Assembly (NCBI RefSeq): GCF_014650815.1
Contig: NZ_BMVR01000001.1
Coordinates: forward strand, 434,001-498,000
Reading direction: 5' to 3'
From: Streptomyces flavofungini
GTDB taxonomy: Bacteria; Actinomycetota; Actinomycetes; Streptomycetales; Streptomycetaceae
DNA: 64,000 nucleotides
Shown piece after piece: positions 44,693-54,072 of the stretch. Position numbers and translations under genes: made by a program. The first letter of the stretch is position 1. Each line of letters opens with the position of its first letter. The notes under the pieces are model-generated. The model ran no database searches, was not told the origin of the DNA, and saw only the letters and a list, made by a program, of their open reading frames with translations.

Positions 44693-47257
44693 GTGCCCGG
44701 CACCAATCTGACCCGTGAAGAGGCGCAGCAGCGGGCGAAGCTGCTCACCGTTGACTCGTACGAGATCGATCTCGACCTCTCCGGAGCGCAGGAGGGAGGG
44801 ACGTACCGGTCGGTGACCACGGTGCGTTTCGACTCCGCCGAGGCGAACGCCGAGACCTTCATCGATCTGATCGCCCCCGCCGTCCACGAGGTCGTCCTGA
44901 ACGGGCACGCCCTGGAGGTGGGCGCCGTCTTCCGCGACTCGCGGATCGCCCTGAGGCATCTGCACGAGGGCGCCAACGAGCTGAAGGTCGTCGCGGACTG
45001 CGAGTACACGAACACCGGCGAGGGCCTGCACCGCTTCGTCGACCCGGTCGACCAGCAGGCGTACCTGTACACCCAGTTCGAGGTCCCGGACGCGCGCCGC
45101 GTGTTCGCCTCCTTCGAGCAGCCCGACCTGAAGGCCACCTTCCAGTTCACCGTGAAGGCGCCCTCCGGCTGGACCGTCATCTCCAACTCGCCGACGCCGG
45201 AGCCGAAGGACGACGTCTGGACGTTCGCGCCGACACCGCGCCTTTCCACGTACGTCACGGCGCTGATCGTCGGCCCGTACCACGCGGTGCACAGCGTCTA
45301 CGAGAAGGACGGGCAGTCGGTCCCGCTCGGCATCTACTGCCGTCCCTCCCTCGCGGAGTTCCTGGACGCGGACGCGATCTTCGACGTCACCCGGCAGGGC
45401 TTCGACTGGTTCCAGGAGAAGTTCGACTACACCTACCCGTTCGCGAAGTACGACCAGCTCTTCGTGCCGGAGTTCAACGCGGGCGCGATGGAGAACGCGG
45501 GCGCCGTCACCATCCGTGACCAGTACGTGTTCCGGTCCAAGGTGACCGACGCCGCGTACGAGGTGCGGGCCGCGACGATCCTGCACGAGCTGGCGCACAT
45601 GTGGTTCGGCGACCTCGTGACCATGGAGTGGTGGAACGACCTGTGGCTGAACGAGTCGTTCGCGACGTTCGCCGAGGCGGCCTGCCAGGCGTACGCGCCC
45701 GGGTCGAAGTGGCCGCACTCCTGGACCACGTTCGCGAACTCCATGAAGACCTGGGCGTACCGGCAGGACCAGCTGCCGTCCACGCACCCGATCATGGCGG
45801 ACATCCGCGACCTGGACGACGTGCTCGTCAACTTCGACGGCATCACGTACGCCAAGGGCGCGAGCGTCCTCAAGCAGCTCGTCGCGTACGTCGGCATGGA
45901 CGAGTTCTTCAGCGGCGTGCAGGCGTACTTCAAGCGGCACGCGTTCGGCAACACGCGCCTGTCCGATCTGCTCGGCGCCCTGGAGGAGACCAGCGGCCGG
46001 GACCTGAAGACCTGGTCGAAGAAGTGGCTGGAGACGGCCGGCATCAACGTGCTGCGGCCCGTCGTGGACGTCGACTCCGCCGGGAACATCACCTCCTTCG
46101 CCATCAAGCAGGAGGCCCCGGCGCTGCCCGAGGGCGCCAAGGGCGAGCCGACGCTGCGCCCGCACCGCATCGCCATCGGCCTGTACGACCTCGACGACGA
46201 CTCCGGCAAGCTGCTGCGCACCGACCGCGTCGAGCTGGACGTCGACGGCGAGCTGACCGCGGTGGAGGCGCTCGTGGGCCGCGCCCGGCCCGACGTGATC
46301 CTGCTCAACGACGACGACCTGTCGTACGCCAAGGTCCGTTTGGACACCGAGTCCCTCGCCTTCGTCACCGAGCACCTCGGCGACTTCGAGGCCTCGCTGC
46401 CGCGGGCGCTGTGCTGGGCGTCGGCGTGGGACATGACGCGCGACGCCGAGCTGTCGACGCGCGACTACCTCTCCCTCATCCTGTCCGGCATCGGCAAGGA
46501 GTCCGACATCGGCGTCGTGCAGTCGCTGCACCGGCAGGTGAAGCTGGCGCTCGACCTGTACGCCGCCCCGGCCGGCCGCGAGGCCGCGCTCACCCGGTGG
46601 ACCGAGGCCACCCTGGAGCACCTGCGGGCGGCCCGGCCCGGCGGTGACCACCAGCTGGCGTGGGCGCGGGCGTTCGCCGCGACCGCCCGCACGGAGTCCG
46701 ACCTGGCGCTCCTTGAGGGGCTCCTCGACGGCTCCGAGACCATCGAGGGGCTCGCCGTCGACACCGAGCTGCGGTGGGCGTTCGTGGCGCGGCTCGCCGC
46801 GACCGGGCGGCTCGACGAGGGCGGGATCGCCGCCGAGTTCGAGCGGGACAAGACCGCCGCGGGTGAGCGGCACGCCGCCGCGGCGCGGGCCGCCCGGCCC
46901 ACCGCCGCCGCCAAGGCCGAGGCGTGGGCTTCCGTCGTCGAGTCCGACAAGCTGCCCAACGCCGTGCAGGAGGCGGTGATCTCCGGCTTCGTCCAGACCG
47001 AGCAGCGGGAGTTGCTCGCGCCCTACACCGCGAAGTACTTCGACGCCGTCAAGGCAGTCTGGGAGTCCCGCTCCCACGAGATGGCCCAGCAGGTCGTGGT
47101 CGGCCTGTACCCGGCCGTCCAGGTCTCCCAGGCCACCCTGGACGCGACGGACACCTGGCTCAAGTCCGCGGAGCCCACGGCCGCGCTGCACCGTCTCATC
47201 ACGGAGTCCCGCGCGGGCGTCGAGCGGGCTCTGCGCGCGCAGTCCGCCGACGCGTAG
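44693..47257 (+). CDS. pepN: Aminopeptidase N, M1 family (paralogue 2)
   Basis: This 854-residue enzyme has GAMEN in FNAGAMENAGAVTIRD and the zinc site HELAH with the distal Glu in LWLNESFATFAEA. An ERAP1-like helical C-terminus follows. GTG 44693 follows GAGGAG and gives VPGTNLTREEAQQR, the same opening as the first copy. It matches the better-known Streptomyces/M. tuberculosis PepN more closely (HELAHMWFGDLVTMEWW). It is divergent from the importer operon. Confidence 0.95.
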   Translation: MPGTNLTREEAQQRAKLLTVDSYEIDLDLSGAQEGGTYRSVTTVRFDSAEANAETFIDLIAPAVHEVVLNGHALEVGAVFRDSRIALRHLHEGANELKVVADCEYTNTGEGLHRFVDPVDQQAYLYTQFEVPDARRVFASFEQPDLKATFQFTVKAPSGWTVISNSPTPEPKDDVWTFAPTPRLSTYVTALIVGPYHAVHSVYEKDGQSVPLGIYCRPSLAEFLDADAIFDVTRQGFDWFQEKFDYTYPFAKYDQLFVPEFNAGAMENAGAVTIRDQYVFRSKVTDAAYEVRAATILHELAHMWFGDLVTMEWWNDLWLNESFATFAEAACQAYAPGSKWPHSWTTFANSMKTWAYRQDQLPSTHPIMADIRDLDDVLVNFDGITYAKGASVLKQLVAYVGMDEFFSGVQAYFKRHAFGNTRLSDLLGALEETSGRDLKTWSKKWLETAGINVLRPVVDVDSAGNITSFAIKQEAPALPEGAKGEPTLRPHRIAIGLYDLDDDSGKLLRTDRVELDVDGELTAVEALVGRARPDVILLNDDDLSYAKVRLDTESLAFVTEHLGDFEASLPRALCWASAWDMTRDAELSTRDYLSLILSGIGKESDIGVVQSLHRQVKLALDLYAAPAGREAALTRWTEATLEHLRAARPGGDHQLAWARAFAATARTESDLALLEGLLDGSETIEGLAVDTELRWAFVARLAATGRLDEGGIAAEFERDKTAAGERHAAAARAARPTAAAKAEAWASVVESDKLPNAVQEAVISGFVQTEQRELLAPYTAKYFDAVKAVWESRSHEMAQQVVVGLYPAVQVSQATLDATDTWLKSAEPTAALHRLITESRAGVERALRAQSADA

Positions 47258-47277
47258 CCCTCCGGGCGTCCGGGGAC

Positions 47278-47320
47278 GCCGGGGGTGGGCCCAACGCAGG
47301 CCGTTGCGCCCACCCCCGGC
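47278..47320. terminator. 19-bp bidirectional hairpin
   Basis: Arms 47278-47296 and 47302-47320 pair with a single mismatch around 5 nt. It lies between pepN and the convergent LysR gene. Confidence 0.8.
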
Positions 47321-47369
47321 ACCGGACGCCCGTCTCCCCGGCGCCCCGCAGAGCCCCGGAGCCCCGCCG

Positions 47370-48278
47370 TCAAGCGCGCGTCGCCCCCCGCAGCGCCGCC
47401 AGGACGTGGCTCACCGTCGGCGAAGCCTCCGCGCCGCGGCGTACGGCGGCGATCACATGGCGGCGCGGGCGGTCCGCCGCCAGCTCCCGCATCGCCACCC
47501 CGCTCCGGCCAAAGGCCCCCGCCCCGGCCATCCTCGGCACGAGAGCCACCCCCATCCCGGCCTCCACCATCGCCAGAATCGCCTCCCACCCCGCCGCGCT
47601 GTGCGCCTGCTCGGGCACGAACCCGGCGGCCTCGCACGCGGTCCGCGTGATCTCGGACCAGGGCCCGGAGCCGCCGAAGATCCACGGCTCGGAGGCGAGG
47701 TCGGCGAGCCGCAGGGCGGCGGTGCGGGCGAGGGGATGGTCGCGGGGCAGCGCGACGTCGAGGGGATCGGCGAGCAGCGTGACCTGGGTGAACCGCCCTC
47801 CCTCGAACTCTCGGGGCGCCTGCGCGGCCAGGGACAGGGCGAGGTCGACGTCCCCGGCGGCCAGCAGGTCGTAGGCCTCCCCCGCCTCGGCCTCCCGGAC
47901 GCGGACGGAGATCCCGGGGTGCGCGCCCCGCAGGGCCCGTACGGCGGGCACCACGAGCGCGGGCACGGCGGTGGCGAAGGCGCCGACCCGCACCTCCCCG
48001 GCCTCCCCCTTGGCATACGCGGCCAACTCCGCGTCGGCCCGCTCCAGTTGAGCGAGAACGGCGTCGGCGTGCCGGAGCAGAAGACGCGCGGCCCCGGTGA
48101 GCCGCACCCGCCGCCCGTGGGCCTCCAGGAGCGGCACACCGACCTGCTTGGCGAGGTTGGAGAGTTGCTGGGAGACGGCGGAGGGGGTCATCAGGAGCAC
48201 CTGGGCCGTCGCGGTGACGGTCCCGCGTTCGTTGAGGGTGCGCAGGATCTGCAGCTTCTTGATGTCCCACTCGGTCAT
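47370..48278 (-). CDS. LysR-family transcriptional regulator
   Basis: This 302-residue regulator has an N-terminal helix-turn-helix (WDIKKLQILRTLNERGTVTATAQVLLMTPSAVSQQLSNLAKQ) and a substrate-binding-like domain ending AALRGATRA. ATG 48278 was chosen over the longer frame because MTEWDIKKLQ is the usual start of this subgroup. It lies 27 nt after the EamA gene on the same strand and probably shares its transcript, an arrangement often seen with amino-acid exporters. Confidence 0.92.
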   Translation of the reverse strand: MTEWDIKKLQILRTLNERGTVTATAQVLLMTPSAVSQQLSNLAKQVGVPLLEAHGRRVRLTGAARLLLRHADAVLAQLERADAELAAYAKGEAGEVRVGAFATAVPALVVPAVRALRGAHPGISVRVREAEAGEAYDLLAAGDVDLALSLAAQAPREFEGGRFTQVTLLADPLDVALPRDHPLARTAALRLADLASEPWIFGGSGPWSEITRTACEAAGFVPEQAHSAAGWEAILAMVEAGMGVALVPRMAGAGAFGRSGVAMRELAADRPRRHVIAAVRRGAEASPTVSHVLAALRGATRA

Positions 48279-48305
48279 GGCGTCAACGTACCCGCGCACG
48301 TGCCG

Positions 48306-49259
48306 CTACTTCCCGCCCGCGGAGCCGAGCACCACGCCGCCCAGGATCAGCGCCATGCACATGACCTGCAGCCATCCCATCCCCTCGCCGAGGAGGGCGA
48401 AGGACAGCAGGGCCACACACACGGGCTGGAGGTAGTAGACGACGCCCGCGCGGGCCGCGCCGATGACGGAGATCGCCTTGTTCCAGGCGAAGAAGGCGAC
48501 CGCCGATGAGACCACGCCGACGTACAGGAGCGGGGACACCGTCGCGGCCGTCGGCTCGAAGCCGCCCTGGACGACGAGGTTGACGAGGAACACGGGCAGC
48601 AGCATCAGCGCGCCCAGGACGAAGGTGGCGAAGAGGAAGGGCAGTCCGGAGATCTCGGCGGGCCTGCGGCGGAGCAGCGCGCTGTACGAGCCGAAGGCGA
48701 CGGCGCCGCCGATCACCCACAGGTCGCCGACCGCGAGGTCCATGCCGAGGGAGCCGCCGCTGACCAGGAGCAGGACTCCGGCGCAGGCGACGAGCATGCC
48801 CGTGACGCGCCGCGCTCCGAGCCGGGCGCCGCCGAGGCGTTCGTACACCGCCATCAGGACCGGCGAGGCGGCCATGATCATGCCCATGTTGCCCGCGGTG
48901 GTGGTGACTCCGGCCTGGTTGACGAGGGTGTTGTAGACGGTGACGCCGAGCAGGGAGGCGGCGACCAGGAAGCCGAAGTGGCGGCGGAGCAGAGCTCGTT
49001 GACGCCAGGCCTGGCGGGCCGCGAACGGCGCGACGGCCGCGATGGCGATGAGCCAGCGCCAGAACGCGTGCTGGATCGGCGGGACGCTGTCGGCGAGGGC
49101 GCGGGAGGTGACGAAGCTGCCCGACCAGACGACGGTGGCGAGCGCGGCGAGCGCGAGCCCGACGCCGAGCCCTCCGGCGGCGGTACGCCCACCTCCCACG
49201 CCCCGCACACTCGCGCTGCCGCTGCCGCTGCTCCGGTCCAGGTCCAGGACGCTCGCCAC
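48306..49259 (-). CDS. EamA/DMT-family transporter (1)
   Basis: This 317-residue protein has ten helices in two EamA repeats (for example VVWSGSFVTSRALADSVPPIQHAFWRW and YLQPVCVALLSFALLGEGM). GTG 49259 follows AAGGGG. Members export amino acids or metabolites. A LysR gene follows closely. The upstream 12-bp hairpin isolates it from the second EamA gene. Confidence 0.9.
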   Translation of the reverse strand: MASVLDLDRSSGSGSASVRGVGGGRTAAGGLGVGLALAALATVVWSGSFVTSRALADSVPPIQHAFWRWLIAIAAVAPFAARQAWRQRALLRRHFGFLVAASLLGVTVYNTLVNQAGVTTTAGNMGMIMAASPVLMAVYERLGGARLGARRVTGMLVACAGVLLLVSGGSLGMDLAVGDLWVIGGAVAFGSYSALLRRRPAEISGLPFLFATFVLGALMLLPVFLVNLVVQGGFEPTAATVSPLLYVGVVSSAVAFFAWNKAISVIGAARAGVVYYLQPVCVALLSFALLGEGMGWLQVMCMALILGGVVLGSAGGK

Positions 49260-49291
49260 TGGTATCCCCTTGCCTCTCTCCCCTGTACGGG

Positions 49292-49328
49292 GCTCTCGCC
49301 CGGCCCCCCTGCGGGACCGGGCGAGAGC
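49292..49328 (-). terminator. 12-bp hairpin between two EamA genes
   Basis: GCTCTCGCCCGG (49292-49303) and CCGGGCGAGAGC (49317-49328) pair exactly. It follows the stop at 49400 on the minus strand. Confidence 0.65.
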
Positions 49329-49399
49329 TACCGTCGCAGCCCAGGACTGCTCAGGTCCATCGAATCTTTTCGATCATTCTTTGAAGCAGATCTGAACGA

Positions 49400-50359
49400 T
49401 TACTTGATGAGTACTTGCGCCTGCGCCCCCTCGGTCACCTGCGCCCCCGCCCCCTCGGGCACCCGCGGCTGCGACTCCGCGAGCACCTGGTCCCGCGGCT
49501 TCGGCCGCGGCTTCGCCCGCAGTTGCCCGAACACCGTCGCCCCGAACGCGAGCACCATCCCCGCCACCTGCACCGGCGTCAGCGACTGGCCGAGCGCCGC
49601 CCACCCGATGACCGCGGCCGTGAGCGGCGAGAGCGGGCCGAGGAGGCTGGCCTGGGTGGCGCTGAGGCGGCCGATGCCGCGGAACCACAGCCAGTACGCG
49701 ACGGCCGTACCGGCGAGGGACAGGTAGAGGTAGCCCGCGATGTTCCGTCCGTCCAGGGCGGGCGGCGCGCCCTCGACCAGGAACGCGACGGGGGCGATGA
49801 GCAGGCCGCCGACCGTGAGCTGCCAGGCCGTGAGCGCGAGCGGGCCGATGCCGTCCGGGCGCCCCCACCGCTTGGTGAGCACCGTGCCCGTGGACATCGA
49901 GGCCGTCGATCCCACGGCCGCGAGCAGCCCGACCGTGTCGAGCGCCCCGGTGGCCTTGAGGACGACCAGGCTGACGCCGAGCGCCGCCGCGGCGCCGGTG
50001 AGCAGGGTGCGCGGGGTGGGCCGGTCGGCGAGGAGGAGCGCCGCGAGTCCGGCGACGAAGAGCGGGCCGACGGAGCCGACGACGGCGGCCATGCCGCCGG
50101 GCAGGCGGTAGGCGGACAGGAAGAGCAGCGGGAAGAAGGCGCCGATGTTCAGGGCGCCGAGGACCGCCGACTTCCACCACCACTCCCCTCGGGGCAGCCG
50201 TCTGGCGAGCAGGAGCAGCAGCAGGCCGGCGGGCAGGGCCCGCGTCAGGGCCGTGAACAGGGGCCGGTCCGCGGGCAGGAACTCGGTGGTGACGGCGTAG
50301 GTGGAGCCCCAGGTGAGGGGGGCGTAGGCGGTGAGGAGGATCGCGGTGGCGCGGTTCAT
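49400..50359 (-). CDS. EamA/DMT-family transporter (2)
   Basis: This 319-residue, ten-helix exporter has paired EamA repeats (AYAPLTWGSTYAVTTEFLP and YLYLSLAGTAVAYWLWFRGI). It ends in a hydrophilic Pro/Ala/Glu tail. ATG 50359 has GGGAG upstream. A MarR gene diverges from it across a 146-nt region with a palindrome and iterated sites, so MarR-controlled efflux is likely. Confidence 0.9.
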   Translation of the reverse strand: MNRATAILLTAYAPLTWGSTYAVTTEFLPADRPLFTALTRALPAGLLLLLLARRLPRGEWWWKSAVLGALNIGAFFPLLFLSAYRLPGGMAAVVGSVGPLFVAGLAALLLADRPTPRTLLTGAAAALGVSLVVLKATGALDTVGLLAAVGSTASMSTGTVLTKRWGRPDGIGPLALTAWQLTVGGLLIAPVAFLVEGAPPALDGRNIAGYLYLSLAGTAVAYWLWFRGIGRLSATQASLLGPLSPLTAAVIGWAALGQSLTPVQVAGMVLAFGATVFGQLRAKPRPKPRDQVLAESQPRVPEGAGAQVTEGAQAQVLIK

Positions 50360-50402
50360 GACGGACGTCTCCCGAGGGCTCACGAAGGAAGCTGAGTGAT
50401 GA

Positions 50403-50422
50403 GTAGCTTAGCCCTAAGCTAC
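50403..50422. promoter_or_regulatory. 20-bp palindromic operator
   Basis: GTAGCTTA-GCCC-TAAGCTAC has perfect 8-bp arms. It lies about 44 nt upstream of the EamA start and about 84 nt upstream of marR, suited to a MarR dimer controlling the exporter. Confidence 0.7.
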
Positions 50423-50431
50423 TTACGGTCA

Positions 50432-50476
50432 AGTCACTTAGTTGGAACCCACTCATTTGCAACCCACTTACTTGCA
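50432..50476. repeat. Three tandem 15-bp iterons
   Basis: AGTCACTTAGTTGGA, ACCCACTCATTTGCA and ACCCACTTACTTGCA follow each other directly. They share the pattern A..CACT.A.TTG.A. They may be direct-repeat binding sites in the marR promoter. Confidence 0.75.
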
Positions 50477-50499
50477 AGCATCCGTATCTCGTGGATACT
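50472..50499 (+). promoter_or_regulatory. Candidate marR promoter with leaderless start
   Basis: TTGCAA (50472-50477) and GATACT (50494-50499) are 16 nt apart. The ATG is at 50506 with no ribosome site before it, so the transcript may begin at the start codon. Confidence 0.5.
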
Positions 50500-50505
50500 T
50501 CCCTC

Positions 50506-51078
50506 ATGAACGCGAGCAACGTGATGTCCTCCCCGAGCGCGACGCACTCCGGAGAAGCGGCCGCCCCGGCCGTGCCGGACGGCGTCGACGCGATCATCGA
50601 GCAGTGGGCCGCAGTCCGGCCGGATCTGGAGACCACGCCCATGGAGGTCTTCGGCCGCGTCTACCGCACCACGCAGGCCATGGGCGACCGCATCGAGAAG
50701 GCGTACCGCCGACTCGGCACCACGCGCGGCGAGTTCGACGTCCTCGCGACGCTGCGCCGCCACGGCGAGCCGTACACGCTCTCGCCGCGTCAGCTCTCCT
50801 CGACGCTGATGCTGACGACGGGCGGCATGACGGGGCGCCTGGACAAGCTGGAGCGGGCCGGGCTGCTGCGCCGCTCCCCCGACCCGCACGACCGGCGGGG
50901 CCTGCAGGTCACGCTGACCGAGGAGGGCCGGGAGCTGGTGGACCGGGCGGTCGCGGCGGGTCTGGAGGTGCAGCACGCGGCGCTCGTGGCCGCGGGGCTC
51001 GACGAGGCGGAGACGGCGCAGCTCGCGGCCCTGCTGCGCAAGCTGCTCGCGGGCTCGCAGCCGGGCGACGGCTCATGA
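50506..51078 (+). CDS. MarR-family transcriptional regulator
   Basis: This 190-residue winged-helix protein has LATLRRHGEPYTLSPRQLSSTLMLTTGGMTGRLDKLERAGLL and the wing PDPHDRRGLQVTLTEEGRELVD. ATG 50506 gives a normal N-terminus; upstream Met codons at 50491 lack a site. It probably represses the divergent EamA exporter and itself. A large hairpin follows. Confidence 0.92.
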   Translation: MNASNVMSSPSATHSGEAAAPAVPDGVDAIIEQWAAVRPDLETTPMEVFGRVYRTTQAMGDRIEKAYRRLGTTRGEFDVLATLRRHGEPYTLSPRQLSSTLMLTTGGMTGRLDKLERAGLLRRSPDPHDRRGLQVTLTEEGRELVDRAVAAGLEVQHAALVAAGLDEAETAQLAALLRKLLAGSQPGDGS

Positions 51079-51108
51079 CGGCGGGTGGGGCCGGGGGTTT
51101 GTGAAACA

Positions 51109-51180
51109 CCGAGGGCGCCCTCCGGCCTCGTCCGCGGACGTCAACAGGCGTCCGTGTACGCGGCCGAGGGGCGCCCTCGG
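51109..51180 (+). terminator. Long hairpin after marR
   Basis: CCGAGGGCGCCC (51109-51120) and GGGCGCCCTCGG (51169-51180) pair exactly. The 48-nt loop can itself pair partly. It lies between marR and the convergent small membrane protein gene. Confidence 0.6.
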
Positions 51181-51220
51181 CGAAGAAAAGCGAAAAGCGT
51201 GCAGGGGCGGACCCGCGTCG

Positions 51221-51460
51221 TCAGCTCTGCTTCTGCTGCTTGCGGGACTTGTCGCCGACCATCACCAGACCGGCGATCACCAGGAACAGCACGATCGGCG
51301 CGGCGACATACAGGCCCAGCGTCTCCATCACGCTCAGGCCCGGGCCCGGGTCGTCGCCGTCGTCGCGGTTGAGCGCGAGCGCGGGGGACGACATGAGCAG
51401 CATCATCAGCGTCGTACCGGCCGTCAGAGCACCGGCGCGCAGGGCGTTCTTCTTGTCCAC
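51221..51460 (-). CDS. Small membrane protein of unknown function
   Basis: This 79-residue protein has a signal-like segment VDKKNALRAGALTAGTTLMMLLMSSPALAL, an acidic loop NRDDGDDPGPG, a helix LYVAAPIVLFLVIAGLVMV and a basic tail GDKSRKQQKQS. It is probably exported and membrane anchored with the tail inside. GTG 51460 is the only sensible start; its ribosome site is weak. I know no function. It lies 59 nt downstream of malQ on the same strand. Confidence 0.75.
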   Translation of the reverse strand: MDKKNALRAGALTAGTTLMMLLMSSPALALNRDDGDDPGPGLSVMETLGLYVAAPIVLFLVIAGLVMVGDKSRKQQKQS

Positions 51461-51519
51461 GGTGCCAACGTAGCGAACCGCCGCGCGGCCCGCGCGCCCG
51501 GGGTGCCCGTACGGGCGCC

Positions 51520-53835
51520 TCATCCGGCGCCCGGCGGGTGCGGCCGCGGCTCCCGGAACGCGCGGAACACCTCCAGCAGGGCGTGCAGCCGGGGTGCGGC
51601 GGCCAGGTCCTCCAGGGTGACGGGGCGGCCCGCGGCGTCGGCGATCGGCAGGCGCCAGTTGGGGTACTGGTCCCGGGTGCCGGGCAGGTTCTGCGGGCGG
51701 CGGTCGCCGACGGTGTCGGGCAGCCAGACGCCGACCATGCGGGCGGGCGTCGCGAGCAGGAACCGGTGCACGGCGCGGACCTCGTCCTCCTCGTTCCCGG
51801 CGCCGCCCGGCAGCAGGCCGAGCCGGGACAGCAGGCCGAGCCATTCGCGGACGTCGGCGGCGGCCTCGGCGCGTTCGGCGGCCAGCGGGCGGCTGAGCAG
51901 GCCCAGGTCGTGCCGGAGGCGCACGTGGGAGCCGGTGACGCGGGCGGCGGTGGACGGCAGGTCGTGGGTGGTGGCGGTGGCCAGGCAGTCGGCGCGCCAC
52001 GCGTCGGGCGCGAGGGGCTGGCCGGTGCCGTCCCAGTCCCGCTCGAACCACAGCACGGAGGTGCCGAGCACCCCGTGCTCGCGCAGCGTCCCGCGCACGC
52101 CCGGCTCGACCGTGCCGAGGTCCTCGCCGATGACGAGGGCGCCCGCGCGGTGCGCTTCCAGGACGAGGACGGCGAGCATGGCTTCGGCGTCGTAGCGTAC
52201 GTACGTCCCGTCGACGGGGGTACGTCCGACCGGCACCCACCACAGCCGGAAGAGCCCCATGACGTGGTCGACGCGCACGGCGCCCGCGTGCCGCAGCGTC
52301 GCGCGCAGCAGCGCGCGGAACGGGGCGTAGCCGGACTCCGCGAGCCGGTCGGGCCGCCAGGGCGGCAGCCCCCAGTCCTGGCCGCGTTCGTTGAAGGCGT
52401 CCGGGGGCGCGCCCACGGACATGCCCGCCGCGAAGTACCGCTGCTGCGCCCAGGCGTCGGCGCCGTCCGGATGCACGCCGACGGCGAGGTCGTGGATGAG
52501 GCCGATGGCCATCCCGGCGTCGCGGGCGGCCCGCTGCGCGGCGGCGAGTTGCGCGTCGGTGAGCCACGCGAGCCGCTCGTGAAAGTCCACACGGTCCATC
52601 AACTCGGCGCGGGCGCGGGCGGTTTCGGGGGACGTCGGGTCCTGGAGGGCGGCGGGCCAGGCATGCCAGTCCGGCCCGTGCCGTTCGGCGAGCGCACACC
52701 AGGTCGCGTGGTCCTCCAAGTCCTCCCCGTGCTCGGCGAGGAAGTCGCTGTACGCGGCGCACCGGCCCGGACCGAGCGGCACGTCCCGGATCAACTCCAG
52801 CGCGGCCGCCTTGAGTTCCCACACCGCGTCCCGGTCGATGAGCCCGCCCGCACGCAGCACCGCCCGGCGCAGCTCCGCGCCCCGCTCCGCACAGCCGCCC
52901 GCCCGCTCGCGCGCCTCGCCCCGCAGGTGGGCGAACTCCGGGACGTTCTCGACGCGCAGGTGCACGGGGTCCGGGAAGCGGCGGGAGGACGGGCGGTACG
53001 GCGAGGGGTCCCCGGCACCGCCCACCGGTCTGGGCACCGCCGCGTGCAACGGATTCACCTGCACGAACCCCGCCCCCAACGCCCGCCCCGCCCACGCGGC
53101 CAGCTCCGCGAGATCGCCCAGGTCGCCCATGCCCCAGGAGTGCCCGCTCAGGAGGGAGTAGAGCTGGACGAGGAAGCCGTGGGTACGGGGCGGGGGCGCG
53201 GGGGCGCGGCGGGGGGCGACGATGAGGTGGGTGCGGGCGGTGACGCCGTCGGGGGTGGTGGCCGTCAGACGGTGAACGCCCAGGGGGAGCCGGGGGGATG
53301 CCGGGGTCGGGTGCTCTCCGGCGAGGGCGGCGGTGAGGTCGATCGGGGGCCCGTCTTGTTCCGTCTCCACGGTGAGCCGGGTGCCCGGGGGGAGACCGGA
53401 GAGGGCGGCCGGGGCTTGCGGGGGCTCCTGCGGCGTGGGGTGCGCGTGGCCCTCACGGTCGTCACGGTCCTCGCGGTCCTCGCGGTCCTCGCGGTCGTCA
53501 CGGTCCTCGCGGTCCTCGCGGTCCTCGCGGTCCTCGCGGTCCTCGCGGTCGTCACGGTCCTCGCGGTCCTCGCGGTCCTCGCGCGGCGGATCCGCGCCCT
53601 CGCGTACGGGCCGTTCGTCCGTCCACAGCACCACTGTGGGGGGTAACAGCCTCTCCCGTAACTCCCGTTCGCGTGCCGCCACCGCGTCCCGTACCGCCTC
53701 CGGCGTGCTCGCGTCGACGTCGAGCGCGGCGAGGGCCGCGACGACCGCGGCCTCGGAGGCCCGGACCGTACGGTCCGGGGACGGTGCGTAGGAGGTGGCC
53801 ACGCCGTACAGAGCGGCCAGCCGGGCAAGGGTCAT
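51520..53835 (-). CDS. malQ: 4-alpha-glucanotransferase (amylomaltase, GH77), with repeat insertion
   Basis: This 771-residue enzyme transfers alpha-1,4-glucan segments in maltodextrin metabolism. The catalytic nucleophile is Asp523 in VRVDHVMGL and the acid/base Glu571 in GEDLG. The extended N-terminal domain typical of actinobacterial MalQ is interrupted at about residues 85-126 by Glu-Asp-Arg and Asp-Asp-Arg triplets encoded by a 9-bp tandem repeat. ATG 53835 directly follows the TAG of the upstream small ORF, so the two are coupled. Confidence 0.94.
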   Translation of the reverse strand: MTLARLAALYGVATSYAPSPDRTVRASEAAVVAALAALDVDASTPEAVRDAVAARERELRERLLPPTVVLWTDERPVREGADPPREDREDREDRDDREDREDREDREDREDRDDREDREDREDRDDREGHAHPTPQEPPQAPAALSGLPPGTRLTVETEQDGPPIDLTAALAGEHPTPASPRLPLGVHRLTATTPDGVTARTHLIVAPRRAPAPPPRTHGFLVQLYSLLSGHSWGMGDLGDLAELAAWAGRALGAGFVQVNPLHAAVPRPVGGAGDPSPYRPSSRRFPDPVHLRVENVPEFAHLRGEARERAGGCAERGAELRRAVLRAGGLIDRDAVWELKAAALELIRDVPLGPGRCAAYSDFLAEHGEDLEDHATWCALAERHGPDWHAWPAALQDPTSPETARARAELMDRVDFHERLAWLTDAQLAAAQRAARDAGMAIGLIHDLAVGVHPDGADAWAQQRYFAAGMSVGAPPDAFNERGQDWGLPPWRPDRLAESGYAPFRALLRATLRHAGAVRVDHVMGLFRLWWVPVGRTPVDGTYVRYDAEAMLAVLVLEAHRAGALVIGEDLGTVEPGVRGTLREHGVLGTSVLWFERDWDGTGQPLAPDAWRADCLATATTHDLPSTAARVTGSHVRLRHDLGLLSRPLAAERAEAAADVREWLGLLSRLGLLPGGAGNEEDEVRAVHRFLLATPARMVGVWLPDTVGDRRPQNLPGTRDQYPNWRLPIADAAGRPVTLEDLAAAPRLHALLEVFRAFREPRPHPPGAG
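53458..53583. repeat. Fourteen tandem 9-bp units inside malQ
   Basis: GTCCTCGCG and the variant GTCGTCACG alternate in the order 1 variant, 3, 1 variant, 5, 1 variant, 3. The array is in frame and adds an acidic-basic alternating segment to MalQ. Confidence 0.9.
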
Positions 53836-54072
53836 CTATACGCCCATGGGGTCCAGGCCCGCGGCCATGCCCGTCGAGGTGGGCTCGCTGGTCAGCGGTG
53901 CGGCGTCCATGAGGGACGGCTCGCTGGTGAGGGGGGCGGCGTCGGCCAGCGGGGGCTCGCTCGTCAGGGGCGGCTCCAGACAGCCGCAGGAGCAGGAGCC
54001 GTCGAGGCCGGAGTCGGGGTGCGAGACCTGTTTGGACAGGGCGGAGAGGAGGAGGTTCGCGGAGGCGGGCAT
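53836..54072 (-). CDS. Small Cys-rich repeat protein coupled to malQ
   Basis: This 78-residue protein opens [20 protein letters not shown] and has [11 protein letters not shown] near residue 30. Three imperfect repeats follow ([13 protein letters not shown] type). The start ATG 54072 has GGGAG upstream, and the stop TAG is directly followed by the malQ ATG. It has no signal peptide or membrane helix. I recognise no family. A peptide precursor (leader, Cys core) or a metal-binding protein are guesses; coding support is the ribosome site, the coupling and the spacing. Confidence 0.6.
   Translation of the reverse strand: MPASANLLLSALSKQVSHPDSGLDGSCSCGCLEPPLTSEPPLADAAPLTSEPSLMDAAPLTSEPTSTGMAAGLDPMGV

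Noticed and set aside
44513..47191. An 892-residue open frame antisense to the second pepN
   Set aside because: A shadow of a well-supported M1 peptidase gene with no own start site.
50432..50476. Iterons considered as a plasmid-type origin
   Set aside because: Only three 15-bp units in a promoter between an exporter and a MarR gene, with no rep gene.
53458..53583. Regular array considered as CRISPR or as an origin iteron set
   Set aside because: Units are 9 bp with no unique spacers, are in frame within malQ, and have no cas or replication genes nearby.
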